A stretch of 44,116 bases of DNA from an uncultured Chloroflexota bacterium (lineage in GTDB: Bacteria > Chloroflexota > Chloroflexia > Chloroflexales > Roseiflexaceae). Shown in pieces: positions 7,605-16,360 of this stretch. Made by a program: the position numbers and the translations under genes. The notes under the pieces were generated by a model that did not search any database, was not told the origin of the DNA, and was given only the letters and a program-made list of their open reading frames with translations. The stretch is from the NCBI GenBank assembly GCA_937876225.1, contig CALFIC010000175.1, positions 1 to 44,116 of the forward strand, in the 5' to 3' direction. The stretch's first letter is position 1. Each line of letters opens with the position of its first letter.

Positions 7605-9359
7605 TTATTTGGCTTGCAAGCGGGCTAATTCGTCTGCCGCCACACTATCGTCAAGCTTGCGGAACAACGGCGCTGGGTCGCGCAAGCTGACCCCTGGCAC
7701 CAATTCGCTCATCTGCCAGCGGGCTGCAATGGCGTATTGGCCGGTCAACACGGGGCGTTGGGCGCCATCGGGGTCGAGTTCGTATTCGACTTGGGGTTGG
7801 GGCGCAATCATGTCGTCATAGCCCAGCATCTGGTGCAGTTTTTGGCTGGCGTGGGGCATGATGGGCGAAAAGAGTCGGTTGAGGGTGTCGATGATTTTGA
7901 GTGCCACAAAAATCACCGTGGCAGCCCGGTCGCGATCGACTTTGACCACCTTCCACGGCTCTTGTTCACTCAAATATTGATTGGCCGTCTGGGCCAACGC
8001 CATCGTTTCTTGCAAGGCACTACGCAACTTGACTGCTTCGTAGAGCTCAGTGACCCGTGCAAAGCCGACTTCGATAGTGTTGAGCAACGTGGTATCGGCC
8101 GCAGTGAGGTCGCTGGGGGTTGGTACCCCGCCAAAGTTGCGTTGGGCAATGGTCAGCACGCGGTTAGCCAGATTGCCCCAGGTCGCCACTAATTCGCTGT
8201 TGGTGCGTTGCACAAATTCGGCCCAGCTCCAATTGCTATCGCGTCCTTCGGGGGCGGCAGCGGTGAGATAATAGCGCACCAAATCGGGCTCGTAGCGCGA
8301 CATGATGTCGGGCATCCACAAGGCCCAGTTTTGGCTGGTGCTCATCTTTTGGCCTTCGAGATTGAGGAATTCGTTGGCAGGCACGTCGTACGGCAAGGCC
8401 CGATCACCATACCCCAGCAACATGGCTGGCCAAATGATGGTATGGAAGGGAATGTTGTCTTTGCCAATGAAGTAGTAGCCACGTTGGGCACCCGCCGGAT
8501 CCCACCACTTGCGCCAGGCATCGGGCTGACCGGTGCGTTTGGCCCATTCGAGCGACGCCGAATAGTAACCAATCACCGCATCGAACCACACATAAATGCG
8601 TTTGTCGGCAAAGCCTTCCACCGCACCAGGCACCGGCACGCCCCATTCGAGGTCGCGCGTGATGGCGCGACCATGCAGACCTTCACGGAGCCAATTTTGG
8701 GTGAATTGCATGGTATTGGAGCGCCAATAGTCACGATCCGTCGATTCGAGCCATTCACGCAGGGCCGGTTCGAGTTTTGCCAAATCGAGGAAGAAATGCT
8801 CGGTATCGCGGAAAATCACCGGCGCGCCATCGAGGGTCGATCGGGGCGACCCCAACTCCTTGGGATCACGCAATTGACCACATTTGTCGCATTGGTCACC
8901 ACGTGCCTTGGCGTAATTACAGTTGGGGCAGGTACCTTCGACAAAGCGGTCAGGCAAAAAGCGTTGCAATGATTCGCTGTACGAACCAATCGCGATTTCG
9001 CGGTAAATATAACCTTTAGATTGCAGTGTCTCAAAAATATCCGTGGTAGCCGCATAGTGGTTGGTGGTATAGGTCTGGGTAAACAAATCGAAGGTGATGC
9101 CCATGGCGTGCAACGTTTCGATGAAGCTTTGGTGGTAGCGATTAATGATGGTTTGGGGGGTCACGCCTTCTTTTTCGGCGGCCAAGGTGATGGGGGTACC
9201 ATGACAATCAGACCCCGACACCATCAATACTTGGCGGCCACGCAAGCGTTGGTAGCGTGCAAAAATGTCTGCTGGCAGATAGGCGCCAGCCATGTGCCCA
9301 ACGTGAAAAGGGCCGTTGGCGTATGGCCATGCCACTGAAACCAAAATGTGTTCTGACAT
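7605..9359 (-). CDS. metG: Methionine--tRNA ligase
   Basis: A 584-residue class I aminoacyl-tRNA synthetase charging tRNA-Met with methionine. Visible landmarks are PYANGPFHVGH (HIGH motif, residues 19-22), a CxxC...CxxC zinc knuckle (CPNCNYAKARGDQCDKCG, about residues 143-160), NIPFHTIIWPAMLLGYG and the KMSKS loop as QKMSTSQNW (about residue 342). The anticodon-binding helical domain follows. The C-terminal dimerisation/EMAP domain of longer MetRS forms is absent, which is common in many bacteria. The ATG at 9359 has GGAGGG six bases upstream; an ATG at 9371 overlaps that Shine-Dalgarno and is rejected. A terminator-like hairpin in its leader (9388-9418) suggests control by attenuation. Confidence 0.96.
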   Translation of the reverse strand: MSEHILVSVAWPYANGPFHVGHMAGAYLPADIFARYQRLRGRQVLMVSGSDCHGTPITLAAEKEGVTPQTIINRYHQSFIETLHAMGITFDLFTQTYTTNHYAATTDIFETLQSKGYIYREIAIGSYSESLQRFLPDRFVEGTCPNCNYAKARGDQCDKCGQLRDPKELGSPRSTLDGAPVIFRDTEHFFLDLAKLEPALREWLESTDRDYWRSNTMQFTQNWLREGLHGRAITRDLEWGVPVPGAVEGFADKRIYVWFDAVIGYYSASLEWAKRTGQPDAWRKWWDPAGAQRGYYFIGKDNIPFHTIIWPAMLLGYGDRALPYDVPANEFLNLEGQKMSTSQNWALWMPDIMSRYEPDLVRYYLTAAAPEGRDSNWSWAEFVQRTNSELVATWGNLANRVLTIAQRNFGGVPTPSDLTAADTTLLNTIEVGFARVTELYEAVKLRSALQETMALAQTANQYLSEQEPWKVVKVDRDRAATVIFVALKIIDTLNRLFSPIMPHASQKLHQMLGYDDMIAPQPQVEYELDPDGAQRPVLTGQYAIAARWQMSELVPGVSLRDPAPLFRKLDDSVAADELARLQAK

Positions 9360-9387
9360 ATATCCCTCCACAACTGACTACACAAAT

Positions 9388-9418
9388 AAAAAACCGCAGG
9401 TACACGTGTACCCGCGGT
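9388..9418 (-). promoter_or_regulatory. Candidate transcription attenuator in metG leader
   Basis: On the minus strand a stem ACCGC-GGTAC style hairpin (left arm 9393-9403, loop ACGT 9404-9407, right arm 9408-9418, one A/C mismatch) is followed by six T residues (A-run 9388-9393). It sits inside the metG leader, between the probable promoter (9534-9542) and the Shine-Dalgarno. Upstream leader segments could pair with its 5' arm instead: GTACCC (plus 9478-9483) with GGGTAC, and CCCGCG (plus 9451-9456) with CGCGGG. This gives an antiterminator option. No canonical T-box AGGGTGGNACCGCG or SAM riboswitch core is present. Confidence 0.6.
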
Positions 9419-9533
9419 GATATGGTGTGGCGACGCCACTACACACAACACGCGGGACAAGGCATCTGCATCATCATGGGTACCGCTTGGAAACACACCA
9501 TCATTTACGCCCATCCATCGATATATCTGCCCC

Positions 9534-9542
9534 AATATACCA
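9534..9542 (-). promoter_or_regulatory. metG: Extended -10 promoter TGG-TATATT for metG
   Basis: Minus-strand TGG followed by TATATT forms an extended -10, giving a predicted start near 9527 and a metG leader of about 168 nt. It faces the plus-strand promoter at 9588-9595, so the two genes have divergent promoters. No clear -35 box is seen. Confidence 0.45.
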
Positions 9543-9587
9543 CGAAAACACGCATCCATGCAACGACGACGTGTCTGACATTTCATT

Positions 9588-9595
9588 GGTATACT
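9588..9595 (+). promoter_or_regulatory. Extended -10 promoter TGG-TATACT for MFS gene
   Basis: The sequence TTGGTATACT gives an extended -10 with TATACT at 9590-9595. Transcription would start near 9602, about 30 bases before the GTG start at 9632, with the AGGGGG Shine-Dalgarno between them. A -35 box is weak or absent. Confidence 0.45.
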
Positions 9596-9631
9596 ACATC
9601 TATCTATCGCAACTACGCCAAAGGGGGCCAT

Positions 9632-10825
9632 GTGCAACAGGTCAAACCATGGAATCATCGCACCGTCTACGCATTAATATATGCAATTTTTGTCTTTTTC
9701 GGGGTTTCTATCGGCGCAAATGGGGTGCTCTGGGCCGAAATTCTGCCTGCCTTACACATGGGTGAAGCCATGTTTGGCTCACTCACACTCATTTCTCCGT
9801 TTATTTCTGTGTTTATCTTATTGTTTGCGGGACAATTCGTCGAGCGCATCGGCAAACACCATAGCATGACGTTTGGTCTAGTAATGTTGGCAGGGGCGTC
9901 ACTCAGCCTTTCATTTGCCCGCACCCCCATACATTTTGGCTTTGTAAGTGCGCTCTATGGCATCGGTTATGGTGCAGTCGAATTATCCGTTAACAGCGTC
10001 ACCATGGACTGGGAGCGTGAACGCAACACCACCGTAATGAACAAAGTCCATGCGGCGTTTTGTATCGGAGCCGTATTTAGTTCACTCATCACCGGGCAAT
10101 TACTCGGTATGGGGTTAACCTACCAAACGATTTTGCATATAATCGTAGGCATTGGTGCCGTTATCGTCGTGATTAATCAATTCGTGCCCTATCCACCTAG
10201 TCATATCGAAGAAGGGGCTGCAGGAGCGGGAGCGGCCATTCGTTTGCTCATCCATAATCCGATTGTACTGACCTTGAGCATGATTGGTTTTTTTGCAGCG
10301 TTTGGCGAAGGACTCGCCATCAATTGGTCCGTATTGCATTTGCGTGATCTCGGCGCTACAGCGTTCATCGGTGGCGCAGGATTTGCAATTTTCAATACCG
10401 TCATGTTTATCGGTCGAATGACCAACAACGCCGTGGTTAATCGCTTTGGCGTCGTTCAATCCGTCGTTTTTTCGGCTATCGCTACTACCGTTGCGGGTAT
10501 TGTAATCGCCTTTACCAATGATTTATGGTTGGCCGTCATTGCCTTGGGAATACTTGGGTTCGGCGTAGCGGGACCAATCCCCACCACATTGACTGCCGGC
10601 GCACAGCTCGTCCCAGGCCAAAACAGTGCCTTATCGGGAGCGTTGATGTCGATGTGTTATGTATCGTTTATTGTGGGGCCGCCGTTGATTGGGATTGTGG
10701 CCGAAAAAACATCGCTCCAACAAGCACTCTATGCAACCATCATAGTCGGGATTTGTTTATTCTTGTTTGCACGACGCTTAGCCGCGATTACTCCACAATC
10801 AGCCCCACAATCAACCAACGCATAG
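9632..10825 (+). CDS. MFS transporter, 12 TM segments
   Basis: A 397-residue major facilitator superfamily permease with about twelve hydrophobic segments, beginning VYALIYAIFVFFGVSIGANG and ending ALYATIIVGICLFLFARRL. Two six-helix halves are separated near residue 190 by a short polar loop (PYPPSHIEEGAAGAG). The GTG at 9632 is chosen because AAGGGGG (9621-9627) lies at the right spacing and the first membrane span begins about 12 residues later; the frame is open much further upstream but that stretch overlaps the divergent metG leader. The closest recognisable type is the sugar/metabolite MFS group, but the substrate is unknown. It is followed 64 bases later by an S41 protease gene. Confidence 0.85.
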   Translation: MQQVKPWNHRTVYALIYAIFVFFGVSIGANGVLWAEILPALHMGEAMFGSLTLISPFISVFILLFAGQFVERIGKHHSMTFGLVMLAGASLSLSFARTPIHFGFVSALYGIGYGAVELSVNSVTMDWERERNTTVMNKVHAAFCIGAVFSSLITGQLLGMGLTYQTILHIIVGIGAVIVVINQFVPYPPSHIEEGAAGAGAAIRLLIHNPIVLTLSMIGFFAAFGEGLAINWSVLHLRDLGATAFIGGAGFAIFNTVMFIGRMTNNAVVNRFGVVQSVVFSAIATTVAGIVIAFTNDLWLAVIALGILGFGVAGPIPTTLTAGAQLVPGQNSALSGALMSMCYVSFIVGPPLIGIVAEKTSLQQALYATIIVGICLFLFARRLAAITPQSAPQSTNA

Positions 10826-10889
10826 GGATGCAATGTAAGTATTGCTAATTAATCGCTTTCGCAATACCAATAATCAAATGAGGGCAACC

Positions 10890-12230
10890 ATGAATCATAC
10901 TAAAACACACCGCCTTGCCTATCACGCACTGTGGTTCGTTTGGGTGTGGGTAATGGTTGCCTGTGGGGGCACACCCCAACCACAACCTACCACGCCCCCA
11001 TCAACCCCAACGCTCCAGAACGAAACAAATACACCACTTGCCACCGAAATTGCCATCGTTCAAACACCGACGCTCGCACCACTATCAACAAGTCAACGGG
11101 AAAAAATGTTCAACACGCTATGGAATACCGTGAATGAACATTATGTCTATCGTGATTTCCGTGGCGTCGATTGGCCATCAATCCGTACCAAATACCACGA
11201 CCGCGTTGTCAATGCCCCAGACACGGCACATTTTTATGCAACCCTCAAAGAAATCATTGATTTACTCAACGACGATCATAGCCGCTTTGATGACCCACAG
11301 GATGCGGCATTAAGTGATGCTATCTATAATGGCGAAGCAGGGTATGCAGGCATCGGGATTATGATTCGCGAACTCGATACCGGACTAATGATTACGCGCG
11401 TGGCACATAATGGTCCAGCCGATAAAGCTGGGCTCCGTCCATATGATGTGATTACAACAATCGAAGGCACGTTAGTTACCACGACCTATGCGCTCGGCGA
11501 AGATGGCTACAGCAAATTAATTCGAGGCGCAATCGGTAGCAATTTGACAATTACGGTACAGCATGGTGACGATGCCCTTCAGCAACTCACCCTGCAACGT
11601 GATGCTATTGCCGGTGATGCCTTCCCTGAAGCAGTGGCACGCATGCTTGGCGATGGCACCGTTTTGCTGACCATTGATTCTTTCGATCGCGATAATTTAG
11701 CCGAAATCGTCAAACATGCCGTCGTTGACGCTATGGCACATACCCAGCCCACCGGATTAATCATCGATATCCGTGAAAACGGTGGTGGCAGTATCGATGC
11801 AATGCTCGATGTAATTGCCCTTTTGCACGATGGTGGTACGATTGGCGAACAAGTAGACCGCAATAACACGTACCCCCTCACCGTCCCCGCCAACCACACG
11901 TTGCCGCCATTTGACCACCTCCCCATCGCAGTACTCACGAGCCATGACACCGCTAGTGCTTCCGAAATGTTTACTGCAGGGCTACGACACCTACGTACTG
12001 TCACAGTTATCGGTGAAACAACCGCTGGCAATAGCGAAAACCTCTACCCTTATGACTTTGATGACGGCTCGGTATTGTGGCTCGCCGAGCTCCTCTACCG
12101 CCAACCCAATGGAGACTACATCGAAAACGTCGGGGTTGTTCCCGACATCTTGATTACTGATGCCTGGGATGATATGAACCCAGACAACGACCTGTTTATC
12201 AAGGCAGCGCAACGCGCACTCCACAAATAA
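10890..12230 (+). CDS. S41 family peptidase (C-terminal processing protease), lipoprotein
   Basis: A 446-residue exported serine protease. The N-terminus has a positively charged, Trp-rich hydrophobic signal ending in VMVACGG, a lipobox that would make Cys the lipidated residue. A Thr/Pro-rich linker follows (to about residue 60). A PDZ domain is seen around GLMITRVAHNGPADKAGLRP (about residues 161-230). The catalytic S41 core includes GLIIDIRENGGG, TSHDTASASEMFTAGL with the nucleophilic Ser and IGETTAGNSENLY. The loop GETTAG rather than GExTFGKG places it nearer the tricorn-core/S41B type. The ATG at 10890 has a TGAGGG Shine-Dalgarno. It probably degrades or trims proteins outside the cytoplasmic membrane; targets are unknown. 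Confidence 0.88.
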   Translation: MNHTKTHRLAYHALWFVWVWVMVACGGTPQPQPTTPPSTPTLQNETNTPLATEIAIVQTPTLAPLSTSQREKMFNTLWNTVNEHYVYRDFRGVDWPSIRTKYHDRVVNAPDTAHFYATLKEIIDLLNDDHSRFDDPQDAALSDAIYNGEAGYAGIGIMIRELDTGLMITRVAHNGPADKAGLRPYDVITTIEGTLVTTTYALGEDGYSKLIRGAIGSNLTITVQHGDDALQQLTLQRDAIAGDAFPEAVARMLGDGTVLLTIDSFDRDNLAEIVKHAVVDAMAHTQPTGLIIDIRENGGGSIDAMLDVIALLHDGGTIGEQVDRNNTYPLTVPANHTLPPFDHLPIAVLTSHDTASASEMFTAGLRHLRTVTVIGETTAGNSENLYPYDFDDGSVLWLAELLYRQPNGDYIENVGVVPDILITDAWDDMNPDNDLFIKAAQRALHK

Positions 12231-12306
12231 ATTGCCCTTAATACCTTTTCATTTCATCAATGATTTGCGCTAGCGATGCTATGACCATAATTGACTTAGC
12301 TACCAC

Positions 12307-12342
12307 AAAAAACGTCGCCACAGTCATTTTGACTGTGGCGAC
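12307..12342 (-). terminator. Intrinsic terminator of gatA
   Basis: A perfect 13-bp stem (left arm 12314-12326, right arm 12330-12342, TTT loop), followed leftward by six T residues (plus-strand A-run 12307-12312). It lies 18 bases after the gatA stop and also faces the convergent S41 peptidase gene. Confidence 0.92.
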
Positions 12343-12360
12343 AACAGCACGAGCAGCAAT

Positions 12361-13815
12361 TTAGGGGCGGCGGCTGTGCCAATTGGTGGCGACTTGATAG
12401 GCGTCAGCAACGCGCAATAATTCTGATTCTGCGAAGGCTTGACCAATCAACTGCAAGCCGATCGGCAAGCCATTATCAAAACCGCAGGGAACCGAAATCC
12501 CTGGCAAACCAGCCAGGCTGACGGGCAGCGTGCACACATCTTGGAGATACATCGCTACAGGGTCAGCACTATTTTCGCCAAATTTAAACGCCACGTTGGG
12601 CGATGTAGGAGCGGCAATCACATCGACATCCGCAAAGGCGTCGGTAAAGTCTTGGCGAATCAAGGTACGTACTTGTTGCGCCCGTTTATAGAAGGCATCG
12701 TAGTACCCGGCCGACAACACATAGGTACCAAGCATGATGCGCCGACGGACTTCGGGGCCAAACAAATCGCCCCGGGTTTGGTCGAGGGCATCGCGGTAGC
12801 TATCGCCATCGCTCCGTGGTCCATAACGCACGCCATCAAAACGAGCGAGGTTAGAGGAAGCTTCGGCGGTGGCGACGATATAGTATACGGGCAAGGCATG
12901 GGGACTATTTGGCAACGAAATTTCTTTGATGATGGCGCCGAGATCTTGCAAGACACGAATCGATTCACGCACAGCTTGTTCGGTGCCTTTTTGCATCCCT
13001 TCAACAAACAATTCACGGGGAATACCGACGCGCAGGCCCTTGAGTGAACCACCCAACCCCGCCACATAATCGGGAACGGATGTCGGAGCCGAGGTAGCAT
13101 CATAGCCGTCATGCCCAGCGATGCCGTTGAGCATCATGGCGCAGTCACGGGCGGTCCACGCCATCGGGCCAATTTGGTCGAGCGACGATGCAAAAGCAAT
13201 CAAGCCATAGCGTGATACCCGGCCATATGTCGGTTTGAGGCCGGTAATCCCACACAGCGAAGCAGGTTGACGGATGCTGCCACCAGTGTCGGTGCCCAAT
13301 GTACCAGCAGCCAAGCCAGCGGCGACGGCTGCGGCAGAGCCACCACTCGAACCACCCGGCACACAATCAGTATTCCACGGATTGCGCGTCAACTGATAGG
13401 CGCTATTTTCGGTCGAAGAGCCCATGGCAAATTCGTCGCAATTGAGTTTGCCGAGCAACACGGCACCTTGGGATTTGAGGCGGGCTACCGCAGTGGCATC
13501 GTAGGGTGGGCGGTAGTTTTCGAGGACTTTGGAGCCACTCGTGGTGGGGATGTCAGTAGTCGATAGCACGTCTTTGATGCCTAAGGGAATACCGAGTAAG
13601 CCACCCCGTTCGCCGGCATGGATGCGCGCATCTGCGGCAACTGCTTGTTGGCGAGCACCGTCGCTATCGACGTGCAAATATGCGCCAATGCTGCCATCAT
13701 GGCTGGCAATCCGGGTCAACAGCGCATCGGTGAGTTGTACCGCAGTGACATCGCCGGCATCGAGGCGGGTGCGCATGTCTGCAATGGTCAGGTTGTGGAG
13801 TTCGTTCGTTGTCAT
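12361..13815 (-). CDS. gatA: Asp-tRNA(Asn)/Glu-tRNA(Gln) amidotransferase subunit A
   Basis: A 484-residue amidase-signature enzyme, the glutaminase subunit of GatCAB, which converts misacylated Glu-tRNA(Gln) or Asp-tRNA(Asn) to the amide. The Lys-cisSer-Ser triad fits Lys81 (GIPLGIKDV), Ser156 (VPGGSSGGSAAAVAAG) and Ser180 (GTDTGGSIRQPAS). The spacing matches known GatA proteins. It is full length. gatB and gatC are not adjacent and must be elsewhere. The ATG at 13815 lies 5 bases after the stop of the sugar transferase gene, so it appears to be the last gene of a glycan operon, an unusual home for gatA. A TTG at 13824 is an alternative start. An intrinsic terminator follows at 12307-12342. 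Confidence 0.95.
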   Translation of the reverse strand: MTTNELHNLTIADMRTRLDAGDVTAVQLTDALLTRIASHDGSIGAYLHVDSDGARQQAVAADARIHAGERGGLLGIPLGIKDVLSTTDIPTTSGSKVLENYRPPYDATAVARLKSQGAVLLGKLNCDEFAMGSSTENSAYQLTRNPWNTDCVPGGSSGGSAAAVAAGLAAGTLGTDTGGSIRQPASLCGITGLKPTYGRVSRYGLIAFASSLDQIGPMAWTARDCAMMLNGIAGHDGYDATSAPTSVPDYVAGLGGSLKGLRVGIPRELFVEGMQKGTEQAVRESIRVLQDLGAIIKEISLPNSPHALPVYYIVATAEASSNLARFDGVRYGPRSDGDSYRDALDQTRGDLFGPEVRRRIMLGTYVLSAGYYDAFYKRAQQVRTLIRQDFTDAFADVDVIAAPTSPNVAFKFGENSADPVAMYLQDVCTLPVSLAGLPGISVPCGFDNGLPIGLQLIGQAFAESELLRVADAYQVATNWHSRRP

Positions 13816-13820
13816 CGTGT

Positions 13821-15251
13821 TCAATATCCCTTATTACGGCCAGTTACAATATCGACAAAGGTGCGTATACAAATCTTGATGTCGAAAAGTAACGACCAAT
13901 TCTCTACATAGTATAAATCGTAACGGGTGCGGTCTTCAATGCTGGTGTCACCGCGTAATCCGTTGGCTTGGGCCCAACCGGTAATGCCGGCTTTTTGTTT
14001 GTGGCGGCGCATATAGTAGGGGATTTCTTGGCGGAAGCGCTCGACCCATACGGATTGTTCTGGACGAGGTCCGACCACGCTCATTTCGCCACGAATGACA
14101 TTAATAAAATTAGGCAATTCGTCGAGTGACGTTTTGCGCAAAAAACTGCCGATCCGGGTGCGGCGGGGATCGTCTTTGGTGGTCCAACTCGCAATTTGGG
14201 CGGCATCCGAACGCATCGTGCGAAACTTAATGGTAGGGAATGGCGCACCATCCATGCCAACCCGTGATTGCACAAAAAAAGCCGGACCGGGAGATTCGAG
14301 TTTTATCAAAAGTGCAATCAGCATCATGAGTGGCGACGCGACCAACAAGACGAGTGACGCAAACACCACATCAAATGTACGCTTTAATGCCTGATTCAAC
14401 GGATTGGCAAGGGCACCATTGCGCACATTGAGCAAAGGTAAGCCAGTAATATCGTTATCAGAAACCACGTTATTAGTAATCAACGTAAAGGCATCGGGGT
14501 AGAGTTTGACTTCGACGTGTGCATCTTCGGCACGCATGATGATATCAAACAATTCCGTCGACGCCCGTCCCGATAATGCGACGATGACTAAATCAATATC
14601 GTGATTACGGATTGTTTCACCCATGTTTGCAAATGTACACAGCACTGGCGCATCATATACCGTCGCACCGACACGAATTGCATCAGAGGCAAATCCGACC
14701 ACACGATAGCCAAGACTCAAATCACGCATCAACGAACGATAGACGAGCTGACCGGGTTCGAGCGCACCAATAATCAATACGCGTCGCACATCGATATTCC
14801 GGCGCCGAATATTCGCGAGATTGGTGCGATAGATAAACCGCAACAGCACCGTCATTACCAGCAAGACACCCCATCCGCCAAGTAATGTCGAAGTGACAAT
14901 CGGCACATTTATCAAGCCAAATTGCGGGATGACTAAATTCAGCAAATAAACAATACCGACACTCGTCGTAACCGTTGCTACGGTTTTGAAACTTTCATCA
15001 ATCCGTGACATCCCACGGGGCAGGCGGTACATCCCTGATATCTCATAAGTCACAAAAAACACCGCATTGACGAGCGCCACAAAAAACCACACCGCAGAAA
15101 TCGGAGTATTATCAAACTGCGCTTGACCCTCGATATTGAGTGGTCGAATAAACCAGTAAATCAAGAGCAACGCAACATTGGTAGCAATGACATCTGCGGT
15201 CACTGCTGCCAAAATCACTAATATTCGGTTGCGCCATAATCGCCACAACAT
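13821..15251 (-). CDS. Polyprenyl-phosphate sugar-1-phosphate transferase (bacterial sugar transferase)
   Basis: A 476-residue membrane enzyme that starts exopolysaccharide or O-antigen units by moving a hexose-1-phosphate from a nucleotide sugar to undecaprenyl phosphate. About four N-terminal membrane helices (residues 10-160) precede a CoA-binding-like Rossmann domain (VRRVLIIGALEPGQLVYRSL). A further hydrophobic helix (VVFASLVLLVASPLMMLIAL) and the catalytic bacterial sugar transferase domain follow, with KFRTMRSDA, LRKTSLDELPNFINVIRGEM, VGPRPE and YYVENWSLLFDIKI. This is the WbaP/WcaJ type organisation. The ATG at 15251 starts 4 bases after the GT2 stop; the frame also allows TTG at 15305. 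It ends with TGA 5 bases before gatA. Confidence 0.9.
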   Translation of the reverse strand: MLWRLWRNRILVILAAVTADVIATNVALLLIYWFIRPLNIEGQAQFDNTPISAVWFFVALVNAVFFVTYEISGMYRLPRGMSRIDESFKTVATVTTSVGIVYLLNLVIPQFGLINVPIVTSTLLGGWGVLLVMTVLLRFIYRTNLANIRRRNIDVRRVLIIGALEPGQLVYRSLMRDLSLGYRVVGFASDAIRVGATVYDAPVLCTFANMGETIRNHDIDLVIVALSGRASTELFDIIMRAEDAHVEVKLYPDAFTLITNNVVSDNDITGLPLLNVRNGALANPLNQALKRTFDVVFASLVLLVASPLMMLIALLIKLESPGPAFFVQSRVGMDGAPFPTIKFRTMRSDAAQIASWTTKDDPRRTRIGSFLRKTSLDELPNFINVIRGEMSVVGPRPEQSVWVERFRQEIPYYMRRHKQKAGITGWAQANGLRGDTSIEDRTRYDLYYVENWSLLFDIKICIRTFVDIVTGRNKGY

Positions 15252-15255
15252 CTGA

Positions 15256-16158
15256 TTAATCGACTCTTCGCGCAGGTCGTGGAGGGCGGAAGTAATTACG
15301 GGCAAGACTCACCTGCTCCTTTAACGTAATCCCTGTTTCAATAATCCAACAAATCAACGTCGGCGTTGTAGCAGCATAATAGCGACGGAAAAAAATTCGC
15401 ATGGCATCATAAAAATAATGAATCGTCTGTACCGGTTGCTGCCGACTCGAAGCCCGCTTGACATGATGCACGATTGCATCAGCCACATAGACGATTTGCC
15501 AGCCGTACTGTTTGAAGCGATAACACCAATCGAGGTCTTCACCATACATGAAGTACGTTTCGTCAAGCAAACCAACCTCACGTACAACAGTGGTCGGCAT
15601 CAACATACAGGCACCGACCAAGGCATCAACCGCAATCGTGTGACTAGGGTCAACAAAGGTCATATTATACCGCCCAAATCGGGGGCTATGGGGGAATAGC
15701 CGCGACAACCCGGTCATCCGCCACAACGACACTTCAGGAGTAGGGAACGACCGGCGGCACGCTAAATCCAACGACCCGTCAGGTAATAACAACCGCGGAC
15801 CAACCACACCCACCGCAGGATTCGCACGCAGGTAATCAACTAATATATCGAATGCCCGCGGCGTAACCACGGTATCGGGGTTAAGAATCATTACATATTC
15901 AGGCGCGTCACTCGCATCCAAAATACGTCGCAACGCCAGATTATTGGCATATGCAAAGCCCCCATTATGGTCGCTCTGGATACAATGCACGGTAGGGAAT
16001 TCGGCACGTACCATTGCCAATGAATCATCACTCGAACCATTATCAACCACCCAGATATCACAGCTTCCTGCCACAAAACCTGCGGGAATCGAGGCAAGAC
16101 AAGTTCGTAATAGTTCGCGGGTATTGAAGTTGACGATCACGATGGCAATCCGTAGCAT
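15256..16158 (-). CDS. Glycosyltransferase family 2 (rhamnosyltransferase-like)
   Basis: A 300-residue GT-A fold enzyme. It shows RIAIVIVNFNTRELLRTCL, WVVDNGSSDDSLAMV (nucleotide-binding Asp), the DxD-like element LNPDTVV and GEDLDWCYRFKQYGW (catalytic Asp region, about residue 205). These patterns are typical of the WbbL-like dTDP-rhamnosyl transferase group. The C-terminal 60 residues are hydrophobic or aromatic and could contact the membrane (FYDAMRIFFRRYYAATTPTL). The ATG at 16158 is preceded by GAGGAGCAGG. It leads an operon with the polyprenyl sugar transferase, suggesting it extends the glycan that enzyme initiates. A rhamnose donor is an inference. Confidence 0.88.
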   Translation of the reverse strand: MLRIAIVIVNFNTRELLRTCLASIPAGFVAGSCDIWVVDNGSSDDSLAMVRAEFPTVHCIQSDHNGGFAYANNLALRRILDASDAPEYVMILNPDTVVTPRAFDILVDYLRANPAVGVVGPRLLLPDGSLDLACRRSFPTPEVSLWRMTGLSRLFPHSPRFGRYNMTFVDPSHTIAVDALVGACMLMPTTVVREVGLLDETYFMYGEDLDWCYRFKQYGWQIVYVADAIVHHVKRASSRQQPVQTIHYFYDAMRIFFRRYYAATTPTLICWIIETGITLKEQVSLARNYFRPPRPARRVD

Positions 16159-16186
16159 CTACCTGCTCCTCTGTATGTCTGTGTGT

Positions 16187-16195
16187 ATATTACCA
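16187..16195 (-). promoter_or_regulatory. Extended -10 promoter TGG-TAATAT for the GT2 operon
   Basis: Minus-strand TGG followed by TAATAT (-10 at 16192-16187) sits about 30 bases ahead of the GT2 ATG at 16158, with the Shine-Dalgarno in between. It fits the extended -10 pattern seen at other starts in the window. Confidence 0.4.
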
Positions 16196-16218
16196 TCACT
16201 ATCATAGGTCGTAAAGAG

Positions 16219-16236
16219 CACTATACCCCTATAGTG
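16219..16236. repeat. Inverted repeat CACTATA-CCCC-TATAGTG, candidate operator
   Basis: A perfect 7-bp palindromic arm pair around a CCCC centre lies between the divergent GT2 and ridA promoters. It has no T tract, so it is not a terminator. It could bind a dimeric regulator acting on either promoter; this is inference from position and symmetry. Confidence 0.35.
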
Positions 16237-16295
16237 TGCCGTAATCAGATTGCAACAGTGATTCCATACAACCCGCGCCCATTTTCAGCAACCAT

Positions 16296-16312
16296 ATACC
16301 TTATGGTATGCT
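16296..16312 (+). promoter_or_regulatory. ridA: ridA promoter (TGG-TATGCT) overlapping a small palindrome
   Basis: An extended -10 (TGG at 16304-16306, TATGCT at 16307-16312) overlaps the palindrome ATACC-TTAT-GGTAT (16296-16309). The start of transcription would be near 16319, about 42 bases ahead of ridA. The overlap of a symmetric site with the -10 would allow repression. Confidence 0.4.
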
Positions 16313-16360
16313 ACCTATATATGTTCTTATTGGCATCTTGTACCCGAAAGTGAGCCCACA

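Noticed and set aside
9360..9542. Canonical T-box or SAM riboswitch ahead of metG
   Set aside because: Only ACCGCGGG of a T-box is seen; GGGTGGN is absent, and there is no SAM-type core. It is reported instead as an unclassified attenuator.
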